A stretch of DNA of 64,000 nucleotides from CAWARU01 sp963805795 (GTDB lineage: Bacteria > Pseudomonadota > Gammaproteobacteria > UBA6186 > Azoamicaceae), in assembly GCA_963805795.1 (NCBI GenBank), contig CAWDVG010000001.1:1054001-1118000 (forward strand). The letters are read 5' to 3'. This document shows, piece by piece, positions 39,867 to 47,351 of this stretch. The notes under the pieces are model-generated. The model was not told the DNA's origin. It searched no databases and saw only the letters and a list, made by a program, of their open reading frames with translations. Position numbers and translations under genes: made by a program. Each line of letters starts with the position of its first letter. Position 1 is the first letter of the stretch.

Positions 39867-40613
39867 TTAATACATATGCTGTCCTCCATTAATTGAAAAA
39901 TTAGAACCTGTAATGTACCCAGAACTTTCTTCTGCCAAAAATGCAACCACTTTTGCGACTTCACTGGGTTCTGCTAATCTTCCAACGGGTATTTGCTGTA
40001 TGATTTTATCGAGTATTTGTGCCGGAATATCCTCTAACATAGGGGTTTTTACATGGCCTGGAGAAACGGTATTCACCGTGATTCCCTTTTTAGCAACTTC
40101 ATAGGCCAATGCCTTGGTGAAGCCATGCATGGCAGCTTTTGCGGCACAATAATTTGTTTGTCCGAACTGCCCTTTTTGACCATTGATAGAAGATATATTA
40201 ATAATACGACCAAATTGATGTTCGATCATTTTAGGAATAACATGGCGCGTTACGTTATATAGCCCATTCAAATTAGTATTGATAACGTGATGCCATTGTT
40301 CCGGAGACATTTTTGTTAAGGTTGCATCCCTTGTTACACCAGCATTATTCACTAATATATCTATTTTTCCCAATTGTTCTATGACAGTATCGACCATTTT
40401 CACTGTAGAATTAAAATCTGATATATCACCATAGCTTACAATGAATTTATATCCCAACTCCTTTTGACATTGCTGCCAATGCTCTGCCAGAATATGATCG
40501 CCTCCTTTATTATAACTAACGGCAACGATAGCCCCCATTGATGCAAAATGCTGCGCAATTGCCGTTCCAATTCCACCCATTCCCCCTGTGACCAATACCG
40601 CTTTATGTTTCAT
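39867..40613 (-). CDS. phaB: Acetoacetyl-CoA reductase PhaB
   Basis: 248 residues. NADPH-dependent reduction of acetoacetyl-CoA to (R)-3-hydroxybutyryl-CoA, the PHA monomer. SDR motifs: GGMGGIGTAIA, NNAGVTRDATLTKMSPEQWHHVINTNL, catalytic Ser/Tyr/Lys in NISSINGQKGQFGQTNYCAAKAA, and PGHVKTPML. The C-terminal EESSGYITGSNFSINGGQHMY is characteristic of PhaB. ATG preceded by AGGAAGAA. Divergent from phaC. Confidence 0.94.
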   Translation of the reverse strand: MKHKAVLVTGGMGGIGTAIAQHFASMGAIVAVSYNKGGDHILAEHWQQCQKELGYKFIVSYGDISDFNSTVKMVDTVIEQLGKIDILVNNAGVTRDATLTKMSPEQWHHVINTNLNGLYNVTRHVIPKMIEHQFGRIINISSINGQKGQFGQTNYCAAKAAMHGFTKALAYEVAKKGITVNTVSPGHVKTPMLEDIPAQILDKIIQQIPVGRLAEPSEVAKVVAFLAEESSGYITGSNFSINGGQHMY

Positions 40614-40720
40614 TGTTCTTCCTTGTTCTTCCTTTTATGCCTAGACTAGAAGAAATGCCAAAAGACCCGATTTTCACTCAAAAAAATACATATATTTTGA
40701 TATTAGCTTATTAAATAACT

Positions 40721-40749
40721 TTGACAAATCCATACCGTTTTAATACTAT
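40721..40749 (+). promoter_or_regulatory. Candidate sigma-70 promoter for phaC
   Basis: Perfect -35 box TTGACA (40721-40726), 17-bp spacer, -10 TACTAT (40744-40749). Leader of roughly 40 bases before the phaC start. The best promoter match noticed in the window. Confidence 0.55.
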
Positions 40750-40794
40750 TAATTATCAATAACAATTTTTTTAGGCCTTAAAGCAAATGAGCAG

Positions 40795-42597
40795 ATGGAG
40801 ATGAGTCAAAATCTACAGTCAACCCAGAATGAGCAAGAAGAATTTACTTCAGAAATAGTTAAGTTGTTGGGAAAATTAATTTTTATTTATCAAAACAAGT
40901 ATTCTATTGAGTTTCCTGGCGCCCTATTACAATATTCCCATCTTTATGATCTTTACACGAAAATTTTAATAGATTATTCACAGCATCCTCAAAATAACTT
41001 TGATATTATTCAGAATTTCTTGATTGATGCACGCGCGCTTTTTTCTTCTCTTTCAATGGCTATCATGCAACCAAAACACACTGTTAACAACTTTGTTGTT
41101 GGCCCCATGGATGATAAGCGATTTAACAACCCTGCATGGCAACATAATTTATATTTTTCAACATTAAAGCAATTTTATTATTTAATGGCTAAATACAGTC
41201 TAAGATGGTTAAAATCATTGGGATTTTTGGATAAAAAATCACGTCAACAATTACATTTATATATTAAAAATGGTCTAAATTTTATGTCCCCAAGTAATGG
41301 CCTTTGGACCAACCCTGAAGTCCTAAGAACCACTATCGCTTCTGGGGGTGAAAATCTAATCAAAGGATTCAAAAATTATTTGGAAGATTTAGTATTAAAT
41401 TCTGGGCGCCCAAATGTTCGAATGACAGACACTAAAGCATTCCAGGTAGGTAAAAATATAGCTATAACACCTGGAAAGGTGATTTATCAAAACGATTTGA
41501 TGCAACTGATACAGTATACGGCTACAACGAAGGAAGTGTACGAGATACCGATACTCTTTGTACCACCCTGGATCAATAAATACTACATTTTAGATCTTTC
41601 ACCCGATAATTCTTTGGTAAAATGGCTAGTGGAACAAGGTTTTACGGTATTTATGATTTCTTGGGTAAATCCTGGTGCCGAACTTGCACACAAAGAATTT
41701 TCTGATTATATGAAAGAAGGTCCCCTTGAAGCTATTGATATCATCCTGTCAAAAACGCAATGTCCCTCTATTCATACGGTAGGCTATTGTATTGGTGGCA
41801 CCTTATTAAGTTGTGCGCTCGCTGTCTTGGAAAGTCGTAACGAAAAAAAAATTGCGAGTGCCAGTTTTTTTATGACCCTACTCAATTTTTCAAACCCTGG
41901 CGAATTAGGCATATTTATTGATAAAACTCAATTAGATGCACTCGATAAAATTATGAAAATAAAGGGTTATTTAAATGGACGTTTATTAGATATGGCTTTC
42001 AATGTACTAAGGCCTAATGATTTAATCTGGCCCTATTTTATCAACCATTATTTATTGGGGGAAAAAACAAAACCCTTTGATATCTTATATTGGAATTCGG
42101 ATTCATCCAATCTCCCTTATAAAATGTATAGTTTTTATCTTCGTAACATGTATTTGCACAATGCATTATATCATCCCAATAAACTTGTATTAGACAATAT
42201 TCCGATTGATTTAAGCCAGATAAAAGTACCTGCTTTTTTTCTAGCCTCTGAAACCGATCATATTACACTTTGGCGATCGGTGTATCGATCTACTTTTGCC
42301 CTAGGGGGTCCGAAAGAATTTGTGCTTTCGGGTTCTGGTCATGTGGCTGGCGTTATCAACCCCCCTTATAAAAACAAATATCATTATAAAATAAGAAATC
42401 GCACACACGTTAATGAAAAATTACCTATGAAAACAAAGGATTGGTTAAAAGATAGCATTGAGCATAAAGGATCGTGGTGGCCTTATTGGAAGGAATGGTT
42501 AAAGACGATTAGCTCAAAGAAAATCGCTGAAGTACCTTTAAAGAATGATCCATTTCTGGAAGATGCTCCAGGGTCGTATGTACAAAAAAAAATCTAA
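40795..42597 (+). CDS. phaC: Class I poly(3-hydroxyalkanoate) synthase PhaC
   Basis: 600 residues. Polymerises 3-hydroxyacyl-CoA into PHA granules. The alpha/beta hydrolase core carries the lipase-like box GYCIGG with nucleophile C332; the acid and base follow as SETDHITLW and GSGHVAGVINPP. FVPPWINKYYILDLSPDNSLVKWLV and MISWVNPG are hallmark segments. The long N-terminal region (~1-240) and total length indicate class I (single subunit); no phaE or phaR is adjacent. Start could also be the second ATG at 40801. The stop codon abuts the 35-bp hairpin. Confidence 0.95.
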   Translation: MEMSQNLQSTQNEQEEFTSEIVKLLGKLIFIYQNKYSIEFPGALLQYSHLYDLYTKILIDYSQHPQNNFDIIQNFLIDARALFSSLSMAIMQPKHTVNNFVVGPMDDKRFNNPAWQHNLYFSTLKQFYYLMAKYSLRWLKSLGFLDKKSRQQLHLYIKNGLNFMSPSNGLWTNPEVLRTTIASGGENLIKGFKNYLEDLVLNSGRPNVRMTDTKAFQVGKNIAITPGKVIYQNDLMQLIQYTATTKEVYEIPILFVPPWINKYYILDLSPDNSLVKWLVEQGFTVFMISWVNPGAELAHKEFSDYMKEGPLEAIDIILSKTQCPSIHTVGYCIGGTLLSCALAVLESRNEKKIASASFFMTLLNFSNPGELGIFIDKTQLDALDKIMKIKGYLNGRLLDMAFNVLRPNDLIWPYFINHYLLGEKTKPFDILYWNSDSSNLPYKMYSFYLRNMYLHNALYHPNKLVLDNIPIDLSQIKVPAFFLASETDHITLWRSVYRSTFALGGPKEFVLSGSGHVAGVINPPYKNKYHYKIRNRTHVNEKLPMKTKDWLKDSIEHKGSWWPYWKEWLKTISSKKIAEVPLKNDPFLEDAPGSYVQKKI

Positions 42598-42674
42598 TAC
42601 TCAAAGCAAACAAATTTTAGGCACAAAACTGCTATCCTACAGTTTTGTGCCTAAAATTTGTTTGCTTTGAGTAT
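42597..42674. repeat. Perfect 35-bp inverted repeat (8-base loop) after phaC
   Basis: Arms 42597-42631 and 42640-42674 are exact reverse complements (ATACTCAAAGCAAACAAATT... TTAGGC...). The arm sequence matches the ends of family A elements, so this looks like a compact relative in which the two ends are joined. It sits between convergent phaC and the phasin-like gene and can stop or protect both transcripts. Confidence 0.95.
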
Positions 42675-42694
42675 ATTTTAAAGGATAATAGAGA

Positions 42695-43087
42695 CTAATG
42701 ACTTGCTTTCTGTTGGGATTCATCTTCTTCTTTATTATTGGTTTCTTCTTTAGCGAAAGGATTAAAACTTTTAGCTTCCAATTCATCCACATATTGGCGG
42801 TAATCTCTTAGGCCATTTTCCAATATTTTCAATATATTCTGACCATACTCTAAAGCTCTTTCACCCTGCTCAATAAAAACTGAAAGCTGAACTTTTGGAA
42901 TATCCTCTGGTTGGCTAGCCTTAGATATCTGTTGTGAAGCACGAACATAGGTTGAAATACAGTCGTTAAATAATGCCATGTTTTCGTGAATAGTATTTTG
43001 AATGATTTTATAGTTAATTCTTTGCGTATCATTATAAAATTCAAATCCGATTCTTTCTTTCGAACTTGAAGGGTTAAAATTTGACAT
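42695..43087 (-). CDS. Phasin-like PHA granule-associated protein (second copy)
   Basis: 130 residues, helical with a hydrophilic Lys/Glu-rich tail. Pattern NYKIIQNTIHENMALFNDCISTYVRASQQI and EQGERALEYGQNILKIL resembles phasin amphipathic helices. Sequence alone is not decisive, but position next to phaC and a second similar-sized gene supports the call. ATG with AGGGGGAAAT upstream; separated from the first gene by 36 bp, so one operon. Confidence 0.65.
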   Translation of the reverse strand: MSNFNPSSSKERIGFEFYNDTQRINYKIIQNTIHENMALFNDCISTYVRASQQISKASQPEDIPKVQLSVFIEQGERALEYGQNILKILENGLRDYRQYVDELEAKSFNPFAKEETNNKEEDESQQKASH

Positions 43088-43123
43088 ATTTCCCCCTAGG
43101 TTAATTATCTAGTCCGGGCGATT

Positions 43124-43507
43124 TTATTGTTTATTTGCTTGTACCGACGGAAATGTCTTTAATGTTGTATTCATCATTTCCTGCATCCATTCTTGTTGAT
43201 TTTTATAAGCATTTTGAAATACACTAGACATATGGTCCGTAAATTCCATTAGATTTCGCATTTGATCTGTCATTAATTTCATTTGTATATTGGAATAATC
43301 TTCAGGTTTTTTGACACCTGGAAGTATCTGTACCCCTTTCATCATTGTTGACATACTATCTGTCATAAACGAAGTCCATTCACGAGCAGCTTGATCACAG
43401 GTTTCATTAGTGATTTGCTGTAATTTTAATAGAGGACCCCAAAGTGTACTTGCAGCCATCCCTTCTTTTGTTGACCATTGACTAAAATCATTATGGAAAT
43501 TAAACAT
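43124..43507 (-). CDS. Phasin-like PHA granule-associated protein (first copy)
   Basis: 127 residues from the ATG at 43507, with GGGAG eight bases upstream (the TTG at 43522 is rejected). Mostly amphipathic helix: MFNFHNDFSQW, WGPLLKLQQITNETCDQAAREWTSFM, QMRNLMEFTDHMSSVFQNAYKNQQEWMQEM. This fits the phasin_2-type pattern of proteins that coat PHA granules. First of a two-gene unit convergent with phaC. Confidence 0.68.
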   Translation of the reverse strand: MFNFHNDFSQWSTKEGMAASTLWGPLLKLQQITNETCDQAAREWTSFMTDSMSTMMKGVQILPGVKKPEDYSNIQMKLMTDQMRNLMEFTDHMSSVFQNAYKNQQEWMQEMMNTTLKTFPSVQANKQ

Positions 43508-43656
43508 GACATTTTCTCCCAAGTTATCTGCTGCAATTTAGATTGCATAATTACATATACGATAAGTATCGTCTATTTTATGAGGGATCTCAAGTAATAA
43601 AGCTAATGAAAAGATATTGTATGAATAGATATTAAGCTAGGTGCAAAAAATATATT

Positions 43657-43815
43657 TTAGTTTTCGCTTAATACAGCTATTAAATCGATATCCTCATCAT
43701 GTAAATCAGTTCTAGAGTGTTGCGGGTATATACAAATTGAATCAGGAGCAATGTCTGATTCATCTTCACAATTGGCTAACAATGAAATAGCATGATGTTT
43801 TTTTGACAATTCCAT
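43657..43815 (-). CDS. Small acidic protein, unknown
   Basis: 52 residues, not recognised. MELSKKHHAISLLANCEDES then an acidic C-terminal half (DLHDEDIDLIAVLSEN). The ATG has an excellent AAGGTGG at five bases, the same type of ribosome binding site as the orphan gene at 1026-3671, which is why I accept it. No repeats or membrane segment. Confidence 0.55.
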   Translation of the reverse strand: MELSKKHHAISLLANCEDESDIAPDSICIYPQHSRTDLHDEDIDLIAVLSEN

Positions 43816-43888
43816 TCTTCCACCTTTTATTTATACTATATACAAATAAAATAATTTATAAATCAAATATAGACCATTTTGAGCGGAG

Positions 43889-44165
43889 ATGGGCAAGCCA
43901 ATAAAAAAAGTAGCCTTTTCTACCTATTGCTAATGCTACCGGTGCCAGTGCCGCTTCCGATGCGGGTATCAAAGTCCAAAGTGATGAAGACCCAAAACAT
44001 AAAGGTGAAAAACGCAAAATTGCTAGCATCGATGTGTCAGCTACAGCTGCCTCCGACATAACTTCTGCTCCTGCGATGGCTCCGGTAACGGGTGGTGTTG
44101 CTGTCGTTGAAGATGATGGTAAAGCTGTAAAAGAGAGAGAGCGGAAAAAGCATAGAACAAGCTAA
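43889..44165 (+). pseudogene. Small Ala-rich protein gene, split by an apparent one-base insertion
   Basis: ATG 43889 opens MGKPIKKVAFSTYC and stops. Removing one T from the TTTT at 43916-43919 joins it to a second frame that runs 43914-44165: PIANATGASAASDAGIK, a basic patch KHKGEKRKIASID, then ATAASDITSAPAMAPVTGGV and a charged end. About 91 residues when joined. No clear ribosome binding site. Composition resembles the Ala/Ser/Pro-rich parts of the orphan gene at 44217-45684. Confidence 0.45.
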
Positions 44166-44191
44166 GTGTTCACGATACACTCAGCTTTTTT
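44160..44191 (+). terminator. Rho-independent terminator
   Basis: Stem AGCTAAGTGT / ACACTCAGCT (one mismatch) with a 7-base loop followed by six T residues. It overlaps the stop codon of the small Ala-rich frame, implying that this region was once an expressed plus-strand gene. Confidence 0.65.
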
Positions 44192-44216
44192 GCCCTTATA
44201 ACCCCATCACTTCTTT

Positions 44217-44798
44217 TTATTCAGGTTTTGCTGGAGGTTGCGCAGCATTCTGTTGTTTACTCTGTTTAATCGCCGAAGCAGAAGCAGCAACAACAGATCC
44301 ACCTCTATATTTATCAGCAAGACCTGCAGCTGCCGGAGAAAAAGCAATGGGTCTGCTCGAGGTCGAGGCCACCGGTTGTTGATTCATATCATTCGTCGAT
44401 TTTCTGTTTTGGCTAGCAGCAGCTTTAGCCTGTTGTTCATTATAGGTTTGAATTTTATATTGTTTAAATTGTACAATACCAACCATGTCTAAAATTAATT
44501 TTTCATCTGCATTTTTTGGCATGAAATCTCTTTCAGAGAGCGAAGAAATCAGTTGGTTTCCACCAGTAAAACTTGGCTCGAAATGTAATGCTTCAAAAGC
44601 TATAGCGCTGGGGTCAGCTGGGAAATGGTTATCAATGACTTCACAATCATCCAGGAAATTAATATTTGCAGTGACAACAGGCTTAATAGTTTGGCCCAGA
44701 TCATTAGCATTATTATGAGCAGTTTCATACCGAGTGTCTAAGGGAATTGCAAAATTTCCAGCCTGTAAACTTTGTGAGCCTACATTTTGAGGGGGCAT
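44217..44798 (-). CDS. Second frame of low-complexity orphan protein (C-terminal part)
   Basis: 193 codons; overlaps the upstream frame by 74 bp in another phase. Content: ALHFEPSFTGGNQLISSLSERDF, a Gln/Ala-rich stretch NEQQAKAAASQNRK, and a polar tail with SASAIKQSKQQNAAQ. No independent ribosome binding site is evident. Deleting one C from the CCCCC run near 44794-44798 fuses it to the upstream frame as ...TPTVNAPQNVGSQSLQAG. I take it as the original C-terminus of that protein. Confidence 0.6.
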   Translation of the reverse strand: MPPQNVGSQSLQAGNFAIPLDTRYETAHNNANDLGQTIKPVVTANINFLDDCEVIDNHFPADPSAIAFEALHFEPSFTGGNQLISSLSERDFMPKNADEKLILDMVGIVQFKQYKIQTYNEQQAKAAASQNRKSTNDMNQQPVASTSSRPIAFSPAAAGLADKYRGGSVVAASASAIKQSKQQNAAQPPAKPE

Positions 44799-45684
44799 TT
44801 ACAGTAGGTGTTTTTGGGGTAGCAAGAGATAATAGACTCGCTAATTCTATCGCATGACGAATTTTTTGAGTAGGATCCAACTCCGGATTATGGCTGTATC
44901 CTTCAGGGTTTTCAACAAATCGAATCACCTCTTTTAGAACATTGTGTTGATATACAATTTTTCCCATCTGATGAACTTCGGGATTGACTATATTTCTAAT
45001 GCAATAATGATATATGGCTTCTATTCTCTGAACGACGTCCGGTTTGTCTTCCAATTTTTTAGCAGCATCAGCCGCCACTAATTGGATGGTTTTCATAATG
45101 GCTGGCATTTCTACTGCTGCTGCCTGCGCAGGTTTTGCAGCCGCGGATTGGGGCACATTCGTTTTTGGATCCTCTTTACGAAATTTTTCTTCCATGCCTT
45201 TTTTGTCATTTTTTAAGTGATCAGCCTGAATTTTTGTACTAGATTGATTATTTGCGGGGCTCGGCTGGATTATTGTTGGGTTTTCGGATGTATTGTTGAT
45301 AATTGCCCCGGTGGCATCGAAAGCTCTATCCTCCTCATCTAATTTTTTTTGTTCGAGAGCGAGTTGTTCTTTAATAAATTGCTCTGGATCGCTGCCAATT
45401 TCTAATGCAAATAGCCTAAAACGTTCTATTTTTTCTAAATGTTCTTGAGATATAGGAGCAGTTTTTACAGCGGATCCAGATTCTGATCTTGGGAGAGATG
45501 TAGCTGCGATAGCAAGCGGTGGCGCCATAAAAGGCACAAGGGCAGGTGCAGGTGCAGATGCAGATGCAGATGCAGATACAATACCAGATGTAGCACTGTC
45601 ACTTAATAAACTTTGCGTAGCCTGAACCGGCATCATTTTTGTCGCTTCAAATTTTTCTTTAATATCTACTGCTTTTGCACTCAT
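44725..45684 (-). CDS. Low-complexity orphan protein (N-terminal part)
   Basis: About 319 residues from the ATG at 45684 (GGAG seven bases upstream). Not recognised. N-terminal Ser/Ala/Pro-rich segment (ASASASAPAPALVPFMAPP) encoded partly by hexamer repeats; then a charged helix (LEKIERFRLFALEIGSDPEQFIKEQLALEQKKLDEED); a helical block at 200-300 (IMKTIQLVAADAAKKLEDK, VVQRIEAIYHYCIRNIVNPEVHQMGK). The final ~18 residues (CRLTKFTGWKFC...) look out of frame. With the 44217-44798 frame it would be ~490 residues. No signal peptide; effector-like composition, role unknown. Confidence 0.7.
   Translation of the reverse strand: MSAKAVDIKEKFEATKMMPVQATQSLLSDSATSGIVSASASASAPAPALVPFMAPPLAIAATSLPRSESGSAVKTAPISQEHLEKIERFRLFALEIGSDPEQFIKEQLALEQKKLDEEDRAFDATGAIINNTSENPTIIQPSPANNQSSTKIQADHLKNDKKGMEEKFRKEDPKTNVPQSAAAKPAQAAAVEMPAIMKTIQLVAADAAKKLEDKPDVVQRIEAIYHYCIRNIVNPEVHQMGKIVYQHNVLKEVIRFVENPEGYSHNPELDPTQKIRHAIELASLLSLATPKTPTVNAPSKCRLTKFTGWKFCNSLRHSV
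45542..45577. repeat. Hexamer microsatellite, six GCAGRT units
   Basis: Two GCAGGT and four GCAGAT units in tandem, coding Ser-Ala/Pro-Ala dipeptides in the orphan protein. Units of six keep the frame, so copy-number change alters only protein length. Confidence 0.9.
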
Positions 45685-45837
45685 GATCAATCTCCAATAT
45701 TATTGCCATCACATAAAATGGTTCAAGTTATATTATCAAGTATGTTAACTAATTTATTTTGTATATCATAAATTTGATATTAGATTTCGATATTATCATA
45801 AATAGGCATTAAAAAAAAGTATCATGAGGTAGAAATT

Positions 45838-46371
45838 TTAGGACAAATCATTAGTATGGAGTATCCATTGAGTGGCATCCAGTAATGAAGTAGCAGTAAA
45901 ATCAGCTGGAGGATTTGGTTTCTTTTCAGCGTAATGTCTATCGATCCAAATAGTTTTACAAGGCGCATTTTGACCTGCTTCAATATCACGCCATCGATCT
46001 CCTATCATATAACTTTGATTTAAATCAATGTCGTATTTTTTCGTTGCATCCAATAATAACCCAGGTTTAGGTTTATAACAATCGCTGTTTTCACTATAAC
46101 AAATAAATACGTCATCCAATGGCAGTTCTTGTCTGATTTTATTATAAATGGCATCGACATCCGCCTGCGCCATCAAACCTCGTTCTATATCTGGCTTATT
46201 TGTCACACAAATCAATAAATAGCCCGCTGCTTTTAATACTCTCAATGCAGGTTCTACCTCTGAAGGAATTTCTAATTCAGCAACAGTCCGTGGAGCCTCA
46301 GGTTTTCCATTTCGTACGATAGCAGTATTCAATACCCCATCTGAATCTAGAAAAACCGCTTTTTTCTTCAT
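45838..46371 (-). CDS. HAD-IIIA phosphatase, GmhB-like (heptose bisphosphate phosphatase family)
   Basis: 177 residues from the ATG at 46371 (GGAGAG six bases upstream). HAD motif I FLDSDGVLN, motif II VTNKPDI, motif III KPKPGLLLDATKKY with MIGDRWRDIEAGQNA. Resembles D-glycero-beta-D-manno-heptose-1,7-bisphosphate 7-phosphatase of LPS heptose synthesis; the DSDG (rather than DRDG) and lack of a clear Cys zinc loop leave the substrate open. It lies downstream of pgl, separated by a family B repeat. Confidence 0.8.
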   Translation of the reverse strand: MKKKAVFLDSDGVLNTAIVRNGKPEAPRTVAELEIPSEVEPALRVLKAAGYLLICVTNKPDIERGLMAQADVDAIYNKIRQELPLDDVFICYSENSDCYKPKPGLLLDATKKYDIDLNQSYMIGDRWRDIEAGQNAPCKTIWIDRHYAEKKPNPPADFTATSLLDATQWILHTNDLS

Positions 46372-46411
46372 ATATCTCTCCATTCACTTTGAGTATCTTC
46401 ATCGACATTTG

Positions 46412-46559
46412 CTAGGGGCTATTGAGATTTCGCTAGGCTGGAGCAGAAATCATTGATCTGCGAGCACCGTAGCGCAGTTTACATGGTAGTAAATGAGCAA
46501 TGGAGCACAGCAGATCAATGATTTTTGTCCAGCATAGTAGAAATATCAATAGCCCCTAG
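46412..46559. repeat. Palindromic repeat element, family B (148 bp, long form)
   Basis: Imperfect ~50-bp terminal inverted repeats starting CTAGGGGCTATTGAGATTTC and ending with ATATCAATAGCCCCTAG. The centre has GAGCACCGTAGCGCAGTTTA and TAGTAAATGAGCAATGGAG, resembling the core of family A. The left part supplies the last 14 codons and the stop of pgl. Confidence 0.85.
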
Positions 46560-47351
46560 AGCACTGGCTGCTGCATCGTCTAAAAACCAAACCGTCTTAC
46601 TATTCAGACAATGAATCAATTGGGCAGGATATAATATAGGATTGATTGGCCCTGCCAACACTTTGGAAATCGCCCCCGCCTTATTAACCCCGGTCACCAA
46701 AAAAACAACGGCAGCAGCATGATTAATGGCTGGTGGGGTTAGAGTAATCCGTTGGTAAATGCCCTCTTTGGGATGCCAAACAGAAGCAACCCAGGGTAAA
46801 TGGGTTAGACCATCTGCATTTTTATACTGATATTGACAATATTGAGCCACGAGTTCGTTCATGGGCATTAATGAGGCAGTATGTGCATCCTCTCCAAGTC
46901 CCAAATAAACCAAGTCAAACTTTGGAAATGGATGATCTTGTATGCCTGATATATTATGTAATATTTTATCATATCTTTTGGCAACATCGTTGGCATAACC
47001 AAACTCTATTGGAATTCGATAAATATTATTAGGATCTATAGGTACTTTTGAAAACAAACTGTGAAAAGCCATATAGTAATTACTGGCCTTATTATCGGAA
47101 GAAACATAGCGCTCATCCCCAAAAAAAAACTTGATTTTATTCCAGGCGATTTTATCTTTATAAGACTTATATTCTACTAATGCATTAAACAAGCCTTTGG
47201 GTGTGTTTCCCCCAGACAATACAACGGTAAACTCACCTTTTTCTGCAATGGCAGAATGAGCTCTTGTTGCAAAATCTTTCGCGGCCAATATAAATAAATC
47301 TTCTGGGGTTTTAATGATATGGATAATATTTTTTTCGGTCACAATAACCAT
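46515..47351 (-). CDS. pgl: 6-phosphogluconolactonase
   Basis: 278 residues, NagB/SugarP-isomerase-like fold of the DevB type. Hydrolyses 6-phosphogluconolactone, the Zwf product. Landmarks: VVLSGGNTPKGLFNAL, KIKFFFGDERYV, SNYYMAFHSLF, LGLGEDAHTASLMP and RITLTPPAINHA. The ATG is 8 bases after AAGG and overlaps the 3' end of zwf by 13 bp. The last 14 residues (LGAIDISTMLDKNH) are encoded inside the family B repeat, so the C-terminus is repeat-derived. Confidence 0.9.
   Translation of the reverse strand: MVIVTEKNIIHIIKTPEDLFILAAKDFATRAHSAIAEKGEFTVVLSGGNTPKGLFNALVEYKSYKDKIAWNKIKFFFGDERYVSSDNKASNYYMAFHSLFSKVPIDPNNIYRIPIEFGYANDVAKRYDKILHNISGIQDHPFPKFDLVYLGLGEDAHTASLMPMNELVAQYCQYQYKNADGLTHLPWVASVWHPKEGIYQRITLTPPAINHAAAVVFLVTGVNKAGAISKVLAGPINPILYPAQLIHCLNSKTVWFLDDAAASALGAIDISTMLDKNH

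Noticed and set aside
42597..42674. Classical rho-independent terminator for phaC
   Set aside because: The stem is far longer than a normal terminator, is not followed by a T-run, and its ends match a repeat family; it may still end transcripts but is better called a repeat.
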